DNA from: Aquimarina sp. AU58
Lineage (GTDB): Bacteria > Bacteroidota > Bacteroidia > Flavobacteriales > Flavobacteriaceae
Length of the DNA: 64,000 nucleotides
Assembly: GCF_900312745.1 (NCBI RefSeq)
Contig: NZ_OMPD01000006.1
Span: forward strand, 124,001 to 188,000
Reading direction: 5' to 3'
Positions 54,358 to 62,639 of the stretch are shown here, in pieces. The position numbers were made by a program, and so were the translations under genes. The notes beneath the pieces were generated by a model that saw nothing but the letters and a program-made list of their open reading frames with translations, had not been told where the DNA came from and did not search any database. The first letter of the stretch is position 1, and the number at the start of each line of letters is the position of its first letter.

Positions 54358-54876
54358 ATGCAAACGAAACTATTAACCCTTGCTTTTATAGAAATAGTAC
54401 TTGCTATTGTCGTTTCTGTACTCATACTGTTTATTTCTTTTAAAATCTTGCAAAGAGTATTTTTTAAGAATATCTCCTTTAGAGAAGATAATATGGCTTT
54501 TTCTGTTTTTGCAGCAGGAATTATTTTGTCGATAGGTATGATTCTGGGAGAGATTATCCCATCGATAACAAATATGATTCGACTATCGATGTCTGGAGAA
54601 AATGAAATCATGCTCGGAGAAATTATTCAATATTCTGGCTTGTATCTATGTATCGGATTTATATTTGCCTTGCTTATTAATACTTCGGTTTTTTTACTTT
54701 TTTCTGCCCTTACCAAGGGTGTAAATGAGTTTAAGGATATTCAACAAAATAATGTAGCTTCTGCTGTAGTAGTTACCGCTACATTGTTATCCATTACCCT
54801 AATAGCAAAAGATAGTATTAGTCTATTGATTAGTGCTCTTATACCGTATCCGGAAACTACTAATTTTCTGCTATAA
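54358..54876 (+). CDS. DUF350 family membrane protein
   Basis: A 172-residue protein with four to five helices in two related halves (VLAIVVSVLILFISFKILQRVF and GFIFALLINTSVFLLFSALTKG), typical of DUF350. The family has no known function. Third gene of the operon with the LuxE-like and transglutaminase-like genes, 5 bp downstream of the latter. Confidence 0.72.
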   Translation: MQTKLLTLAFIEIVLAIVVSVLILFISFKILQRVFFKNISFREDNMAFSVFAAGIILSIGMILGEIIPSITNMIRLSMSGENEIMLGEIIQYSGLYLCIGFIFALLINTSVFLLFSALTKGVNEFKDIQQNNVASAVVVTATLLSITLIAKDSISLLISALIPYPETTNFLL

Positions 54877-54963
54877 TAGCTTAATTACCTTATAATTATG
54901 TTAAAAGTGTAATGATTAAGTTTTTTTACGACTTAATGTGTGAGAGCGTAATAAAACGAATAC

Positions 54964-55413
54964 ATGAAACCATACATAGCCATACTATTCTTTGTTTTTA
55001 TAGCAACTATAAGTGCTCAACAAGTAGATTATAATACGAATAAAGATTTTGTAGCAGAGGGATATGATGTAACAGAATACTTTAATAACAAAGCAGTTAA
55101 AGGGAACAGTAAATTTATAGCAACTCATGATAAAGTAAACTACAAATTTGCAAATCAGGAAAATCTAGAGAAGTTTAAAAATAATCCAGATAGATATGTT
55201 CCACAATATGGAGGATATTGCGCTTATGCTGTAGCAGTGAATAGTGAAAAAGTAGATATAAACCCTAAAACCTTTGAAGTAAGAGATGGTAAATTATATC
55301 TGTTTTATAATTCATGGGGAATTAATACACTGGATAAATGGATAAAAGAGGATGCTCCAAAGTTGCAAAAGAAAGCAGATACGAATTGGCAAAAAATTAA
55401 AATAAAAAAGTAA
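54964..55413 (+). CDS. Secreted YHS-domain protein
   Basis: A 149-residue protein with a signal peptide (MKPYIAILFFVFIATISAQ) and a YHS-type domain (GYDVTEYFNNKAVKGNSKFI, FANQENLEKFKNNPDRYVPQ, YGGYCAYAVAVN). YHS domains are small metal-associated modules; the role here is unknown. It is probably periplasmic. A hairpin terminator follows. Confidence 0.87.
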   Translation: MKPYIAILFFVFIATISAQQVDYNTNKDFVAEGYDVTEYFNNKAVKGNSKFIATHDKVNYKFANQENLEKFKNNPDRYVPQYGGYCAYAVAVNSEKVDINPKTFEVRDGKLYLFYNSWGINTLDKWIKEDAPKLQKKADTNWQKIKIKK

Positions 55414-55472
55414 TGCAGTTTTATTGAGCTGCATGTAATGCTAAGTTTTTTCAATAATTGATTGGTTAGTTG

Positions 55473-55515
55473 ACAAAGCCTGCTAGGAGGAGACTCTGGT
55501 AGGCTTTGTTGTTTT
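55473..55515 (+). terminator. Terminator of the YHS gene
   Basis: Stem ACAAAGCCT / AGGCTTTGT with a longer internal loop, then TGTTTTAT. Confidence 0.75.
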
Positions 55516-55574
55516 ATACATTTTATTTATGGTAAATAATTTAAAATACTCCTATTGAAGAATTGTAAACTTAG

Positions 55575-55847
55575 CTAGCGCAAAATATCAAAGCTTTTAA
55601 AAAGTTGCAATTCACCTTCTTCAAAAAAAACAGTATCCACTTTTGCAAATTCTGGGCCTATAGCACACCATTCTAATAAGAGGTTAAGTTGGTTTTTATC
55701 TCCTTCGGCTTCTATGTAGACGTTTCCGTTAGGTAGGTTTCTTACGTTTCCTGTAATTTGGAGCACTATGGCTTTTTCCTGGGTGCTTTTTCGATACCAA
55801 ACTCCCTGAACTTTTCCTTTTACTGTAATGTTATAATGTTTTTGCAT
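55575..55847 (-). CDS. acyP: Acylphosphatase
   Basis: A 90-residue protein with the acylphosphatase signatures VKGKVQGVWYRKSTQEKA (catalytic Arg) and GNVRNLPNGNVYIEAEG (catalytic Asn in the GxVxNxxDGxV-like block). It hydrolyses carboxyl-phosphate bonds in the cytosol. Divergent from the universal stress gene. Confidence 0.93.
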   Translation of the reverse strand: MQKHYNITVKGKVQGVWYRKSTQEKAIVLQITGNVRNLPNGNVYIEAEGDKNQLNLLLEWCAIGPEFAKVDTVFFEEGELQLFKSFDILR

Positions 55848-55912
55848 TGTCTGTGGTAGTATTTAAAGATACTATAAAAATTATTTTAAGACATGTTATG
55901 TATTGTATTGAT

Positions 55913-55956
55913 ATGATAATTATCATTTTAATTGGCAATAACATCTTCTAATTTTG
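55913..55956 (+). promoter_or_regulatory. uspA promoter with CRP/FNR-type site S4
   Basis: Perfect dyad ATGAT-AATT-ATCAT at 55913-55926 and exact -7 box TAATTTTG at 55949-55956. The site centre is 36.5 nt from the box end. The ATG at 55978 is 22 nt after the box. Confidence 0.68.
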
Positions 55957-55977
55957 ATAGTATAAAAACAGATAATC

Positions 55978-56817
55978 ATGAAAAAAATTCTTGTACCCGT
56001 AGACTTTTCAGAATATTCAGAATACGCATTACAGGTTGCGGCATTATTAGCGAAACAACAAAATGCTGAAATCATAGTATTGCATATGCTGGGATTGTCT
56101 GAAGCCGTATTAATTAAAAATGAAACTCAGGAGGCAAATGAAGCGATGTATTATATGAAACTCGCCGAAAAAAGGTTTAACACTTTTCTAGACAAAGAAT
56201 ACCTAAAAGGTATTAAAATTACAGAGACTGTACAAAACTATAAGATTTTTAGCGAAATTAATGAAGTTGCCCATGAAAATGAAGCAGACCTAATTGTTAT
56301 GGGGTCTCATGGTGTTAGCGGTTTACGAGAAGAGGTGTTTATAGGATCAAATACAGAAAAAGTAGTACGTACATCCGACATCCCTGTATTAGTAATAAAG
56401 AACCCTGTAGATAACTTTGCTTTAAAAGAAATTGTATTTGCTTGTGATTTTAAGATAGAAAATATTAAAGCATATCATAATGCGATGAAGTTATTTAATG
56501 CTCTGGATGCTAATATACATTTGCTATATGTTAATCTACCAGGAGAACAATTTAGAAGTTCGGATCAAATAGAAGAAAGAGTAAAAGAATTTCTTTTTAA
56601 AGCAGATTCTGGTAATCTGGATATGTATGATAAGGTAACCTACTTTAATGACTACAGTGTAGAAAGCGGAGTTTTTAATTATAGTAAAAAGATAAATGCA
56701 GATATCATTGCGATTCCGACCCATGGTCGTCGTGGTTTGGCACATTTCTTTAATGGAAGTATAGGCGAGGATATTGCAAACCATGCAAACAAGCCTGTGA
56801 TCACATTTAAAATATAA
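55978..56817 (+). CDS. Universal stress protein, tandem UspA domains
   Basis: A 279-residue protein with two UspA folds: the first starts MKKILVPVDFSEYSEYALQV and ends with VMGSHGVSGLREEVFIGSNTEKVVRTSDIPVLVI; the second (from about 150) ends with AIPTHGRRGLAHFFNGSIGEDIANHANKPVI. GxHGxxG-type loops suggest ATP binding. Usp proteins help in stress and low-oxygen survival. The promoter has the FNR-type site S4. Confidence 0.93.
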   Translation: MKKILVPVDFSEYSEYALQVAALLAKQQNAEIIVLHMLGLSEAVLIKNETQEANEAMYYMKLAEKRFNTFLDKEYLKGIKITETVQNYKIFSEINEVAHENEADLIVMGSHGVSGLREEVFIGSNTEKVVRTSDIPVLVIKNPVDNFALKEIVFACDFKIENIKAYHNAMKLFNALDANIHLLYVNLPGEQFRSSDQIEERVKEFLFKADSGNLDMYDKVTYFNDYSVESGVFNYSKKINADIIAIPTHGRRGLAHFFNGSIGEDIANHANKPVITFKI

Positions 56818-56819
56818 AT

Positions 56820-56852
56820 CAAAAAAACCTCACAGGCTTAAGCCTGTGAGGT
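56820..56852 (-). terminator. Terminator of the deo operon
   Basis: 26-bp perfect palindrome ACCTCACAGGCTT / AAGCCTGTGAGGT. Only the minus strand has a T-tract (seven T), so it belongs to the deoD transcript. Confidence 0.88.
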
Positions 56853-56877
56853 AACTATTGCTATATTATAAAGTATT

Positions 56878-57576
56878 TTAAAGAGTTCCTAGAGCAATTT
56901 CAACCATTTTATTAAAAGTAGTTGCTCTTTCTTCTGAAGAAGTTTTTTCTCCTGTGACTAATGAATCAGATATCGTTAAAATGGCTAAGGCTTTAACATT
57001 ATGTTTTGCAGCAATAGTATACAATCCAGCTGTTTCCATTTCGACACAAAGCACTCCAAATTCTGCCCAACGCTTATATGAATTAGGATCATCTTCGTAG
57101 AATTCATCAGAGGATAATACATTTCCGGCTTTAATAGGAATGTTATTATCTTTTGCATATTGTATTGCTTTCATAAATAATTCAAAATCTACAGTAGGAG
57201 CGTAGTCCGAATTTATAAATCGGGCAGTATTGATATTCGAAGTAGAAGAAGCGGCCATTGCAATAACAATATCTTTAAGCTTAATATCTTTTTGATATGA
57301 ACCTGCTGAGCCCACGCGAATTAAATTCTTAACCCCATAGTCATTAATAAGCTCATGACTGTAAATTAGAGCAGAAGGAATCCCCATTCCGGTTCCTTGT
57401 ACAGAGACGGGTTTGCCTTTGTAACTTCCGGTATACCCAAGCATTCCTCTAACTTCATTATAACAGATCGGATCGTCGAGAAAGGTTTGTGCAATCCATT
57501 TTGCACGCATAGGATCTCCTGGTAATAAGACGGTTTCTGCTATGTCTCCCGGTTGTGCTGCAATATGTAAACTCAT
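56878..57576 (-). CDS. deoD: Purine-nucleoside phosphorylase (DeoD type)
   Basis: A 232-residue enzyme of the hexameric DeoD group with VLLPGDPMRAKWIAQTFL, RGMLGYTGSYKGK, GMGIPSALIYSHEL and VCVEMETAGLYTIAAKH-type motifs (LCVEMETAGLY). It cleaves purine nucleosides with phosphate. Last gene of the order trx-deoC-deoD, 6 bp after deoC. Confidence 0.96.
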   Translation of the reverse strand: MSLHIAAQPGDIAETVLLPGDPMRAKWIAQTFLDDPICYNEVRGMLGYTGSYKGKPVSVQGTGMGIPSALIYSHELINDYGVKNLIRVGSAGSYQKDIKLKDIVIAMAASSTSNINTARFINSDYAPTVDFELFMKAIQYAKDNNIPIKAGNVLSSDEFYEDDPNSYKRWAEFGVLCVEMETAGLYTIAAKHNVKALAILTISDSLVTGEKTSSEERATTFNKMVEIALGTL

Positions 57577-57582
57577 CTTGTT

Positions 57583-58227
57583 TTATTTTGAAGTTACTAT
57601 AGTGATTCCAGATGAGGTGCCTATTCTGGATACACCTAAATCAATATATTGTTTTGCTGTTTCTGCATCCCTGATTCCTCCAGAAGCTTTTATTTGTATT
57701 GCATTTTTTACTTCATTTTTCATAAGTTGTACATCGTCTATAGTGGCACCGCCAGTGCCAAAACCTGTTGATGTTTTTATAAAATCTGCCCCAGCATTAA
57801 GGGATAATTGGCAGGCGATTTTTTTTTCTTCGTCTGTGAGATAGCAGTTTTCAAAAATTACCTTTAAAACATGCTTTCCAATCGCTTTTTTTATTGCTTT
57901 TATTTCTTCTTCTACGATTTTATAATATCCAGATTTTAATAGTCCGATATTAAGTACCATATCAATTTCATTTGCCCCTTCATCAATGCATTGTTGTGCT
58001 TCGTATATTTTTGCTTTGGTGATGGTAGCTCCCAAAGGAAAGCCTATTACAGCAGCTATATTAACGTCTGTGTGCATTAATTCACTCTCTGCCAAACCAA
58101 CATAATAACTGTTCACACAAACTGCATAAAAATGATGTTCTTTTGCTTCTGCACAGAGTTTTTTAATATCTTCAACTGTAGCATTGGCTTTTAATAATGT
58201 GTGATCTATATATGTATTGAGTGCCAT
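57583..58227 (-). CDS. deoC: Deoxyribose-phosphate aldolase
   Basis: A 214-residue TIM-barrel aldolase with YIDHTLLKANAT at the start, IDMVLNIGLLKSG, the strand LKVIFENCYLT, the Schiff-base lysine in ADFIKTSTGFG, and IKASGGIRD. It converts deoxyribose-5-phosphate to acetaldehyde and glyceraldehyde-3-phosphate. With deoD it forms a nucleoside salvage pair. It is 2 bp after the thioredoxin gene. Confidence 0.95.
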   Translation of the reverse strand: MALNTYIDHTLLKANATVEDIKKLCAEAKEHHFYAVCVNSYYVGLAESELMHTDVNIAAVIGFPLGATITKAKIYEAQQCIDEGANEIDMVLNIGLLKSGYYKIVEEEIKAIKKAIGKHVLKVIFENCYLTDEEKKIACQLSLNAGADFIKTSTGFGTGGATIDDVQLMKNEVKNAIQIKASGGIRDAETAKQYIDLGVSRIGTSSGITIVTSK

Positions 58228-58229
58228 GG

Positions 58230-58529
58230 TTATTGGTGTGAATTTATTATGCCAAGCAAATCATTTTTTTGCAATACTCCGGATTGTCTCCAAAGTTGTT
58301 TGCCATCTTTAAACAAAATCATTGTAGGAACACCACGAACCTGATATTTTGATGCCAAAGGTTGATTTTTATCTACATCTATCTTTACAATCTTGATGGC
58401 ATCTCCTAGTTCATCTTTAACCTCTTTAAGAATAGGAGCAAGCATTTTACAGGGGCCGCACCAATCTGCAAAAAAATCTACTAACACAGGTGTTTTTGAT
58501 TCTATGATATTGTTAAAACTACTTTTCAT
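58230..58529 (-). CDS. Thioredoxin
   Basis: A 99-residue thioredoxin with the redox motif FFADWCGPCKMLAPIL and the cis-proline region VRGVPTMILFKDG. It has no signal peptide, so it is cytosolic. First gene of the trx-deoC-deoD operon; its pairing with nucleoside catabolism is a loose one. Confidence 0.94.
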   Translation of the reverse strand: MKSSFNNIIESKTPVLVDFFADWCGPCKMLAPILKEVKDELGDAIKIVKIDVDKNQPLASKYQVRGVPTMILFKDGKQLWRQSGVLQKNDLLGIINSHQ

Positions 58530-58589
58530 CTATTCTCTTTTACTTGCTAAGTTATAATAATGAGCCGAGAAAATTTTTAATTAAAGAAA

Positions 58590-59477
58590 TTAACTTACTA
58601 TCGGACGGTCATTATATTTTTTGATAAGATGCATTATGTCTTTAATGGGGATTTCTATAGAATATGTCCCCGTATACGAAGGACAAATAACACAATCATC
58701 AAAATAAAATTCTACGGTATCATCATTTACCACAAAATTGTTTTTATAAGCTTTAAAATCCCCTTTTGAAAGCTCCCAACAATCATAATACAATTCTCCA
58801 GAGCTAATACCGTCCTTTATAATTGTATTTATAGTAGTAAACACTTCTTCTTCTGTGCCAGTTTCAAAGAAATCATCAAAATAAATGAAATCATGTTTCT
58901 TAAGGTCAAAGTTTACACAATCAAAGAGATATGTAGAATATAGCATTCCAGAATAATAATTCTCTTTGTAAAGGACAACACTAATACGATCACTTTTTAC
59001 GCTATAGATTTTATAATCAATAATTCTTTTATCTCTAAACCTATTAATTTTTAAGGTATCACAAAGTAACTCTTTGTCTTCAAGAATTTGATTTTCGGTT
59101 TTTTCAATATTCAGATAGTTTTCTGAAATAAAATCATTAAATACCGAGTATAAAGGATCAATTTTCTCATTTAGGTAAGGGTATTGGTAATCTAAAACAT
59201 AAAGATCCTCTTCTTTTAAGAAACTTTTAGAAACTACTAATTCTTGTAATTGAGTTTTATCATCTTTGGCAGTGATTAATCGTTCTCTTTTTATGGCTTT
59301 TGTTTTTTCCTGATCTAGCTCCAGGCTTTCTTCAGAAAAAACAGATACAGTATCTTCTGCTTTTTGTTCTGTATGTTGTTGTTCAGTTTCTTTTTGCTCT
59401 GATGATTTTTGAATAGGCGTTTGTTTTTTACAAGCGATGAAACTTAAAAAAACAATACAAGCGATAAGAGTTTTCAT
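58590..59477 (-). CDS. Lipoprotein with RsiV/DUF3298-like domain
   Basis: From the ATG at 59477 the protein has 295 residues: signal peptide with lipobox (LIACIVFLSFIAC), a charged linker rich in Gln/Glu (about 20-60), and a mixed domain with LYSVFNDFISENYLN, VVLYKENYYSGMLYSTYLF, FIYFDDFFETGTEEEVF and a final VEFYFDDCVICPSYTGTYSI. The last parts resemble the DUF3298/RsiV beta domain. The function is unknown. The frame opens upstream to 59522, but the lipoprotein signal fixes the start. Confidence 0.7.
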   Translation of the reverse strand: MKTLIACIVFLSFIACKKQTPIQKSSEQKETEQQHTEQKAEDTVSVFSEESLELDQEKTKAIKRERLITAKDDKTQLQELVVSKSFLKEEDLYVLDYQYPYLNEKIDPLYSVFNDFISENYLNIEKTENQILEDKELLCDTLKINRFRDKRIIDYKIYSVKSDRISVVLYKENYYSGMLYSTYLFDCVNFDLKKHDFIYFDDFFETGTEEEVFTTINTIIKDGISSGELYYDCWELSKGDFKAYKNNFVVNDDTVEFYFDDCVICPSYTGTYSIEIPIKDIMHLIKKYNDRPIVS

Positions 59478-59681
59478 ACGAAAGTTTTTAGTTCCTATAA
59501 AAGTAAGATAGCGAACCGTCAAAAAATATGATATTGATCAGCTTGGTCGACGAATAAAAAGGCGAGTTTCGAATGAAACCCACCCTTTTGTTATGTAGTG
59601 TGTAATTAAAAAAACCTGTAATTAAACTACTTTTTAAAAAAGTTGATCTATACAGATTAAGTTTTTGAACCGCTATGAAAG

Positions 59682-59975
59682 CTAATTTTCGTATAGTCCT
59701 AATTTATTTTTAAGTATATTCATTTCGTTTTGAATTTGATGAACTCGTTCTAGCAAACGCATGATGACTTCAACACCTTCGAGGTTAATTTCTAATTCTT
59801 TATTGAATAGTATAATTTGTTCGAGTCTGGGTAATTCATCAGAGTTTAAAAATGCAGTTTGCCGAATCGTAATAATTTCAATTAATCCAAACTCATCTAA
59901 TGAGTTTATGAAAGAGAATTCTATCTCGTGGCGTGTGCAGAATTCTAATACTGGTATAAGATGTCCTTTGGTCAT
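59682..59975 (-). CDS. cbpM: CbpM-like chaperone modulator (MerR-type fold)
   Basis: A 97-residue protein from the ATG at 59975 (MTKGHLIPVLEFCTRHEIEF, then a helical end LLERVHQIQNEMNILKNKLG). CbpM proteins bind the J-domain of CbpA and inhibit it. The open frame reaches 60077, but that overlaps cbpA; the start at 59975 leaves a 10-bp gap after cbpA, as expected for the pair. Confidence 0.8.
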   Translation of the reverse strand: MTKGHLIPVLEFCTRHEIEFSFINSLDEFGLIEIITIRQTAFLNSDELPRLEQIILFNKELEINLEGVEVIMRLLERVHQIQNEMNILKNKLGLYEN

Positions 59976-59985
59976 TATAATACAT

Positions 59986-60870
59986 TTAAAGCTTGGATAA
60001 TGTTCTAAATAATTCTTTTTGTTGTTCTGACAGGTTTTTTGGGATCTTGATAGCATATGTAATAAAGAGATCTCCAAATTGTCCTTCTTTTTTATATATT
60101 GGAAATCCTTTTCCTTTTAGTTTTATTTTGCTGCCATTCTGAGTTTCAGGTTTTACATTTAGTTTTACTTTTCCGTCAAGAGTTTCAATCATAATTTCAC
60201 CTCCTAAGACTGCTGTGTATAGATCAATATCAACATGTAAATAAAGGTCACTTTTGTTGCGTTTAAAAGGAGTTTTGTTTTCGATAACAAAAGTGATATA
60301 CAGGTCACCATTAGGTCCACCTTGGATTCCTGGACCTCCATGGTTTTTGATTTTTATAGTTTGTCCGTTTTCAACCCCTGCAGGAATTGTGATTCGAATA
60401 TTTTTTTTGTTAACAGTTAGCGTTCTTTTATGTGTTTTATAGACATCGGTTAAATTAAGATGTAGCTCTGCATTGTAGTCTTCACCTCTATATCGGGTTC
60501 TGCCATATGTTGCACTTCTTCTTGAGCCTCCAAACATAGATTCAAAAAAGTCAGAGAAATCACTTTCTGAATAATTTCTGTAATGTTGTTGCCCGGTACT
60601 TTTGTGTTGATGTTTTGATTGTTTAGCTTTTTCAAACTCTTCAGCATGTTTCCAATCTTTACCGTATTGATCGTATTTTTTTCGGTTTTCGGGATTACTT
60701 AATACTTCGTTGGCTTCATTAATCTCTTTAAACTTTCTTTCAGCCTCTTTATCATTAGGATTTAAATCAGGATGATATTTTCTGGCCAATTTTCTATATG
60801 CCTTTTTGATGTCACTATCTGAAGCATTTTTTGAAACCCCTAATATTTTATAGTAATCAATAAACTCCAT
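59986..60870 (-). CDS. cbpA: DnaJ-class co-chaperone (CbpA type)
   Basis: A 294-residue protein with a J-domain ([23 protein letters not shown] in [10 protein letters not shown] near 34), a G/F-poor linker, and two C-terminal substrate-binding beta domains ([40 protein letters not shown]). There is no zinc-finger, so it is a type II/CbpA protein. It works with DnaK and is modulated by CbpM. Confidence 0.93.
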   Translation of the reverse strand: MEFIDYYKILGVSKNASDSDIKKAYRKLARKYHPDLNPNDKEAERKFKEINEANEVLSNPENRKKYDQYGKDWKHAEEFEKAKQSKHQHKSTGQQHYRNYSESDFSDFFESMFGGSRRSATYGRTRYRGEDYNAELHLNLTDVYKTHKRTLTVNKKNIRITIPAGVENGQTIKIKNHGGPGIQGGPNGDLYITFVIENKTPFKRNKSDLYLHVDIDLYTAVLGGEIMIETLDGKVKLNVKPETQNGSKIKLKGKGFPIYKKEGQFGDLFITYAIKIPKNLSEQQKELFRTLSKL

Positions 60871-60888
60871 ATGCTAATCAAAAATTGG

Positions 60889-61296
60889 TTACTGTTTTTC
60901 AAAGATTAATTTTAATCGCCCCAGCATCATTAATTCGGATTTATTTTTACCAGAAAATGCGCCTGCAATAGCGTTAGCTGTAATCCAGATTAATTGTTTT
61001 AGTTTATCTGTAAAACGAGATTGGTGTTCTTTAAAAAAAGTTTCGAATTGAATAAAACACTCTTCTGCACTCAATTCTTCATAGTCAAGCCAGTCAAAAA
61101 CGATTTCGATTTGAAAAGAAGCATCAACACCAAACTCATCTTCAATATCATCTACTTTTAACCATTCTGTTTTTACAATTTTTCGTAAAGAATCATATTC
61201 TGATTTACGAACTATTTTATCCGACGCAGCTATTGCATAAAATAGCTTACCAAGGTTTTGATAAAATATAATTCCTGTATTTTGAGCAGTATTCAT
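60889..61296 (-). CDS. TerB-like helical protein
   Basis: A 135-residue all-helical protein (FYQNLGKLFYAIAASDKIVR, KSEYDSLRKIVKTEW, FDWLDYEELSAEECFIQFE) resembling the TerB/DUF533 fold. The function is unknown; a link to stress or metal ions is only by family. It is 18 bp before cbpA on the same strand, so it forms an operon with cbpA and cbpM. Confidence 0.6.
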   Translation of the reverse strand: MNTAQNTGIIFYQNLGKLFYAIAASDKIVRKSEYDSLRKIVKTEWLKVDDIEDEFGVDASFQIEIVFDWLDYEELSAEECFIQFETFFKEHQSRFTDKLKQLIWITANAIAGAFSGKNKSELMMLGRLKLIFEKQ

Positions 61297-61354
61297 ATCA
61301 TGAAAAATTATCGGTTAATGAATATAAATGTAATCAGACTGAGTCATATTTTTT

Positions 61355-61399
61355 ATGACATAAATCAGTTCTGGTAACAAATCAAAATGATTACTTTTG
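61355..61399 (+). promoter_or_regulatory. PAS-kinase operon promoter with CRP/FNR-type site S5
   Basis: Site ATGAC-ATAA-ATCAG at 61355-61368 and exact -7 box TACTTTTG at 61392-61399, spacing 37.5 nt. The ATG at 61404 is only 5 nt after the box, so the mRNA may be leaderless. Confidence 0.65.
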
Positions 61400-61403
61400 A
61401 AGC

Positions 61404-62639
61404 ATGAAAGTTTTCGAAAAAGACAATAACATTTTCAAATTACTTTCTGAGGCCATTTCAGAAGGTATCATTGTGGTGAATGAGAAACAAACAATAGTGG
61501 CAACTAACGGATCTGCTAATACTATTTTTGGTTATGAGACTGATGAGTTGATAGGAAAACACCTTAATACACTGATACCAAAAAAATACCATCACGGTCA
61601 CAAAAAGCATTTTGAAGGCTTTGTAGATCATAGTGAAAAGCGACATATGGGTGCAGGGCGAGATCTTTTTGGGATACGAAAAGACGGTTCGGTATTTCCT
61701 GTAGAAGCAGGCTTAAACCCATTTGCAATTTATGGTAATAATTATGTAATGGCTCTTGTTATCGATATTACACTTCGAAAACAACAAGAACAGCAAATAC
61801 AAGATTTAAATGCTAAGCTAGAGCAAAAAATAGAAGAACGTACAGTAGAACTGCATCATACCATACAAGAATTAAAAGAAGAAGTAAAACTTCGTATGGA
61901 AGCCGAAGCTCAAACTAAAGAATCTTTAAAAAAGGAAAGAGATTTAAGTGAGTTAAAAACAAAATTTCTTTCACTCGTTTCACATGAATTTAAAACACCG
62001 TTAAGTGGTATTCTTACTTCGGCCACGCTTACCGGAAAATACACTAAAACTGAGCAACAGGAAAAAAGAGAAAAGCATCTCGATACCATAAAAAATAAAG
62101 TGAAATACCTGGATAATATCCTTAATGATTTTTTATCTATTGAACGTCTCGAAACAGGAAAAGTAACTTATAAATATAGCCAGTTTCCACTTAGTAAAGT
62201 GGTTAATGAAGTGGTTTATGATGCTAATATGTTACTTAAAGACGGACAGAGAATAAATTACCCTAAGGATATTGATGATTACGTTATAGAGTTTGATGAA
62301 AAGATTTTAGAACTTGTCCTTACAAATCTAATTAATAATGCTATCAAATATTCTGGAGAACACACAGTAATTGATTTGCAGGTATGTTTCGAGGATGATA
62401 TCCTTACATTTAAGATTATTGATCAAGGGATTGGTATTCCTAAAAAAGAACAGGACTTTATTTTTAAACGATATTTTAGGGCAGAAAATGCCTTATTAGA
62501 TCAAGGAACAGGTATTGGATTAAATATTGTGAAAAGTCATTTGGAAAACCTGGGAGGTAGTATTACTTTTACAAGTAAGGAAAACCAAGGATCTATATTT
62601 ATTGTTACCATACCTACAACCAATATCCACGAATCATGA
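61404..62639 (+). CDS. Soluble PAS-domain histidine kinase, FixL-like
   Basis: A 411-residue kinase without membrane helices: one PAS domain (about 10-120), a coiled coil (QQEQQIQDLNAKLEQKIEER), HisKA (FLSLVSHEFKTPLSGILTSA, phospho-His near 195) and HATPase (NLINNAIKYS, IIDQGIGIPKKEQ, DQGTGIGLNIVKSH). In the PAS domain His66 (in YHHGHKKH) and Arg86 (in MGAGRDLFG) are 20 residues apart, the spacing of the haem-binding His200 and the O2-contacting Arg220 of FixL. Haem binding is therefore plausible but not shown. Its stop overlaps the regulator start (ATGA). Confidence 0.85.
   Translation: MKVFEKDNNIFKLLSEAISEGIIVVNEKQTIVATNGSANTIFGYETDELIGKHLNTLIPKKYHHGHKKHFEGFVDHSEKRHMGAGRDLFGIRKDGSVFPVEAGLNPFAIYGNNYVMALVIDITLRKQQEQQIQDLNAKLEQKIEERTVELHHTIQELKEEVKLRMEAEAQTKESLKKERDLSELKTKFLSLVSHEFKTPLSGILTSATLTGKYTKTEQQEKREKHLDTIKNKVKYLDNILNDFLSIERLETGKVTYKYSQFPLSKVVNEVVYDANMLLKDGQRINYPKDIDDYVIEFDEKILELVLTNLINNAIKYSGEHTVIDLQVCFEDDILTFKIIDQGIGIPKKEQDFIFKRYFRAENALLDQGTGIGLNIVKSHLENLGGSITFTSKENQGSIFIVTIPTTNIHES

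Noticed and set aside
59976..60077. N-terminal extension of CbpM
   Set aside because: It would overlap cbpA by about 90 bp and does not look like the family; the ATG at 59975 gives a normal CbpM.
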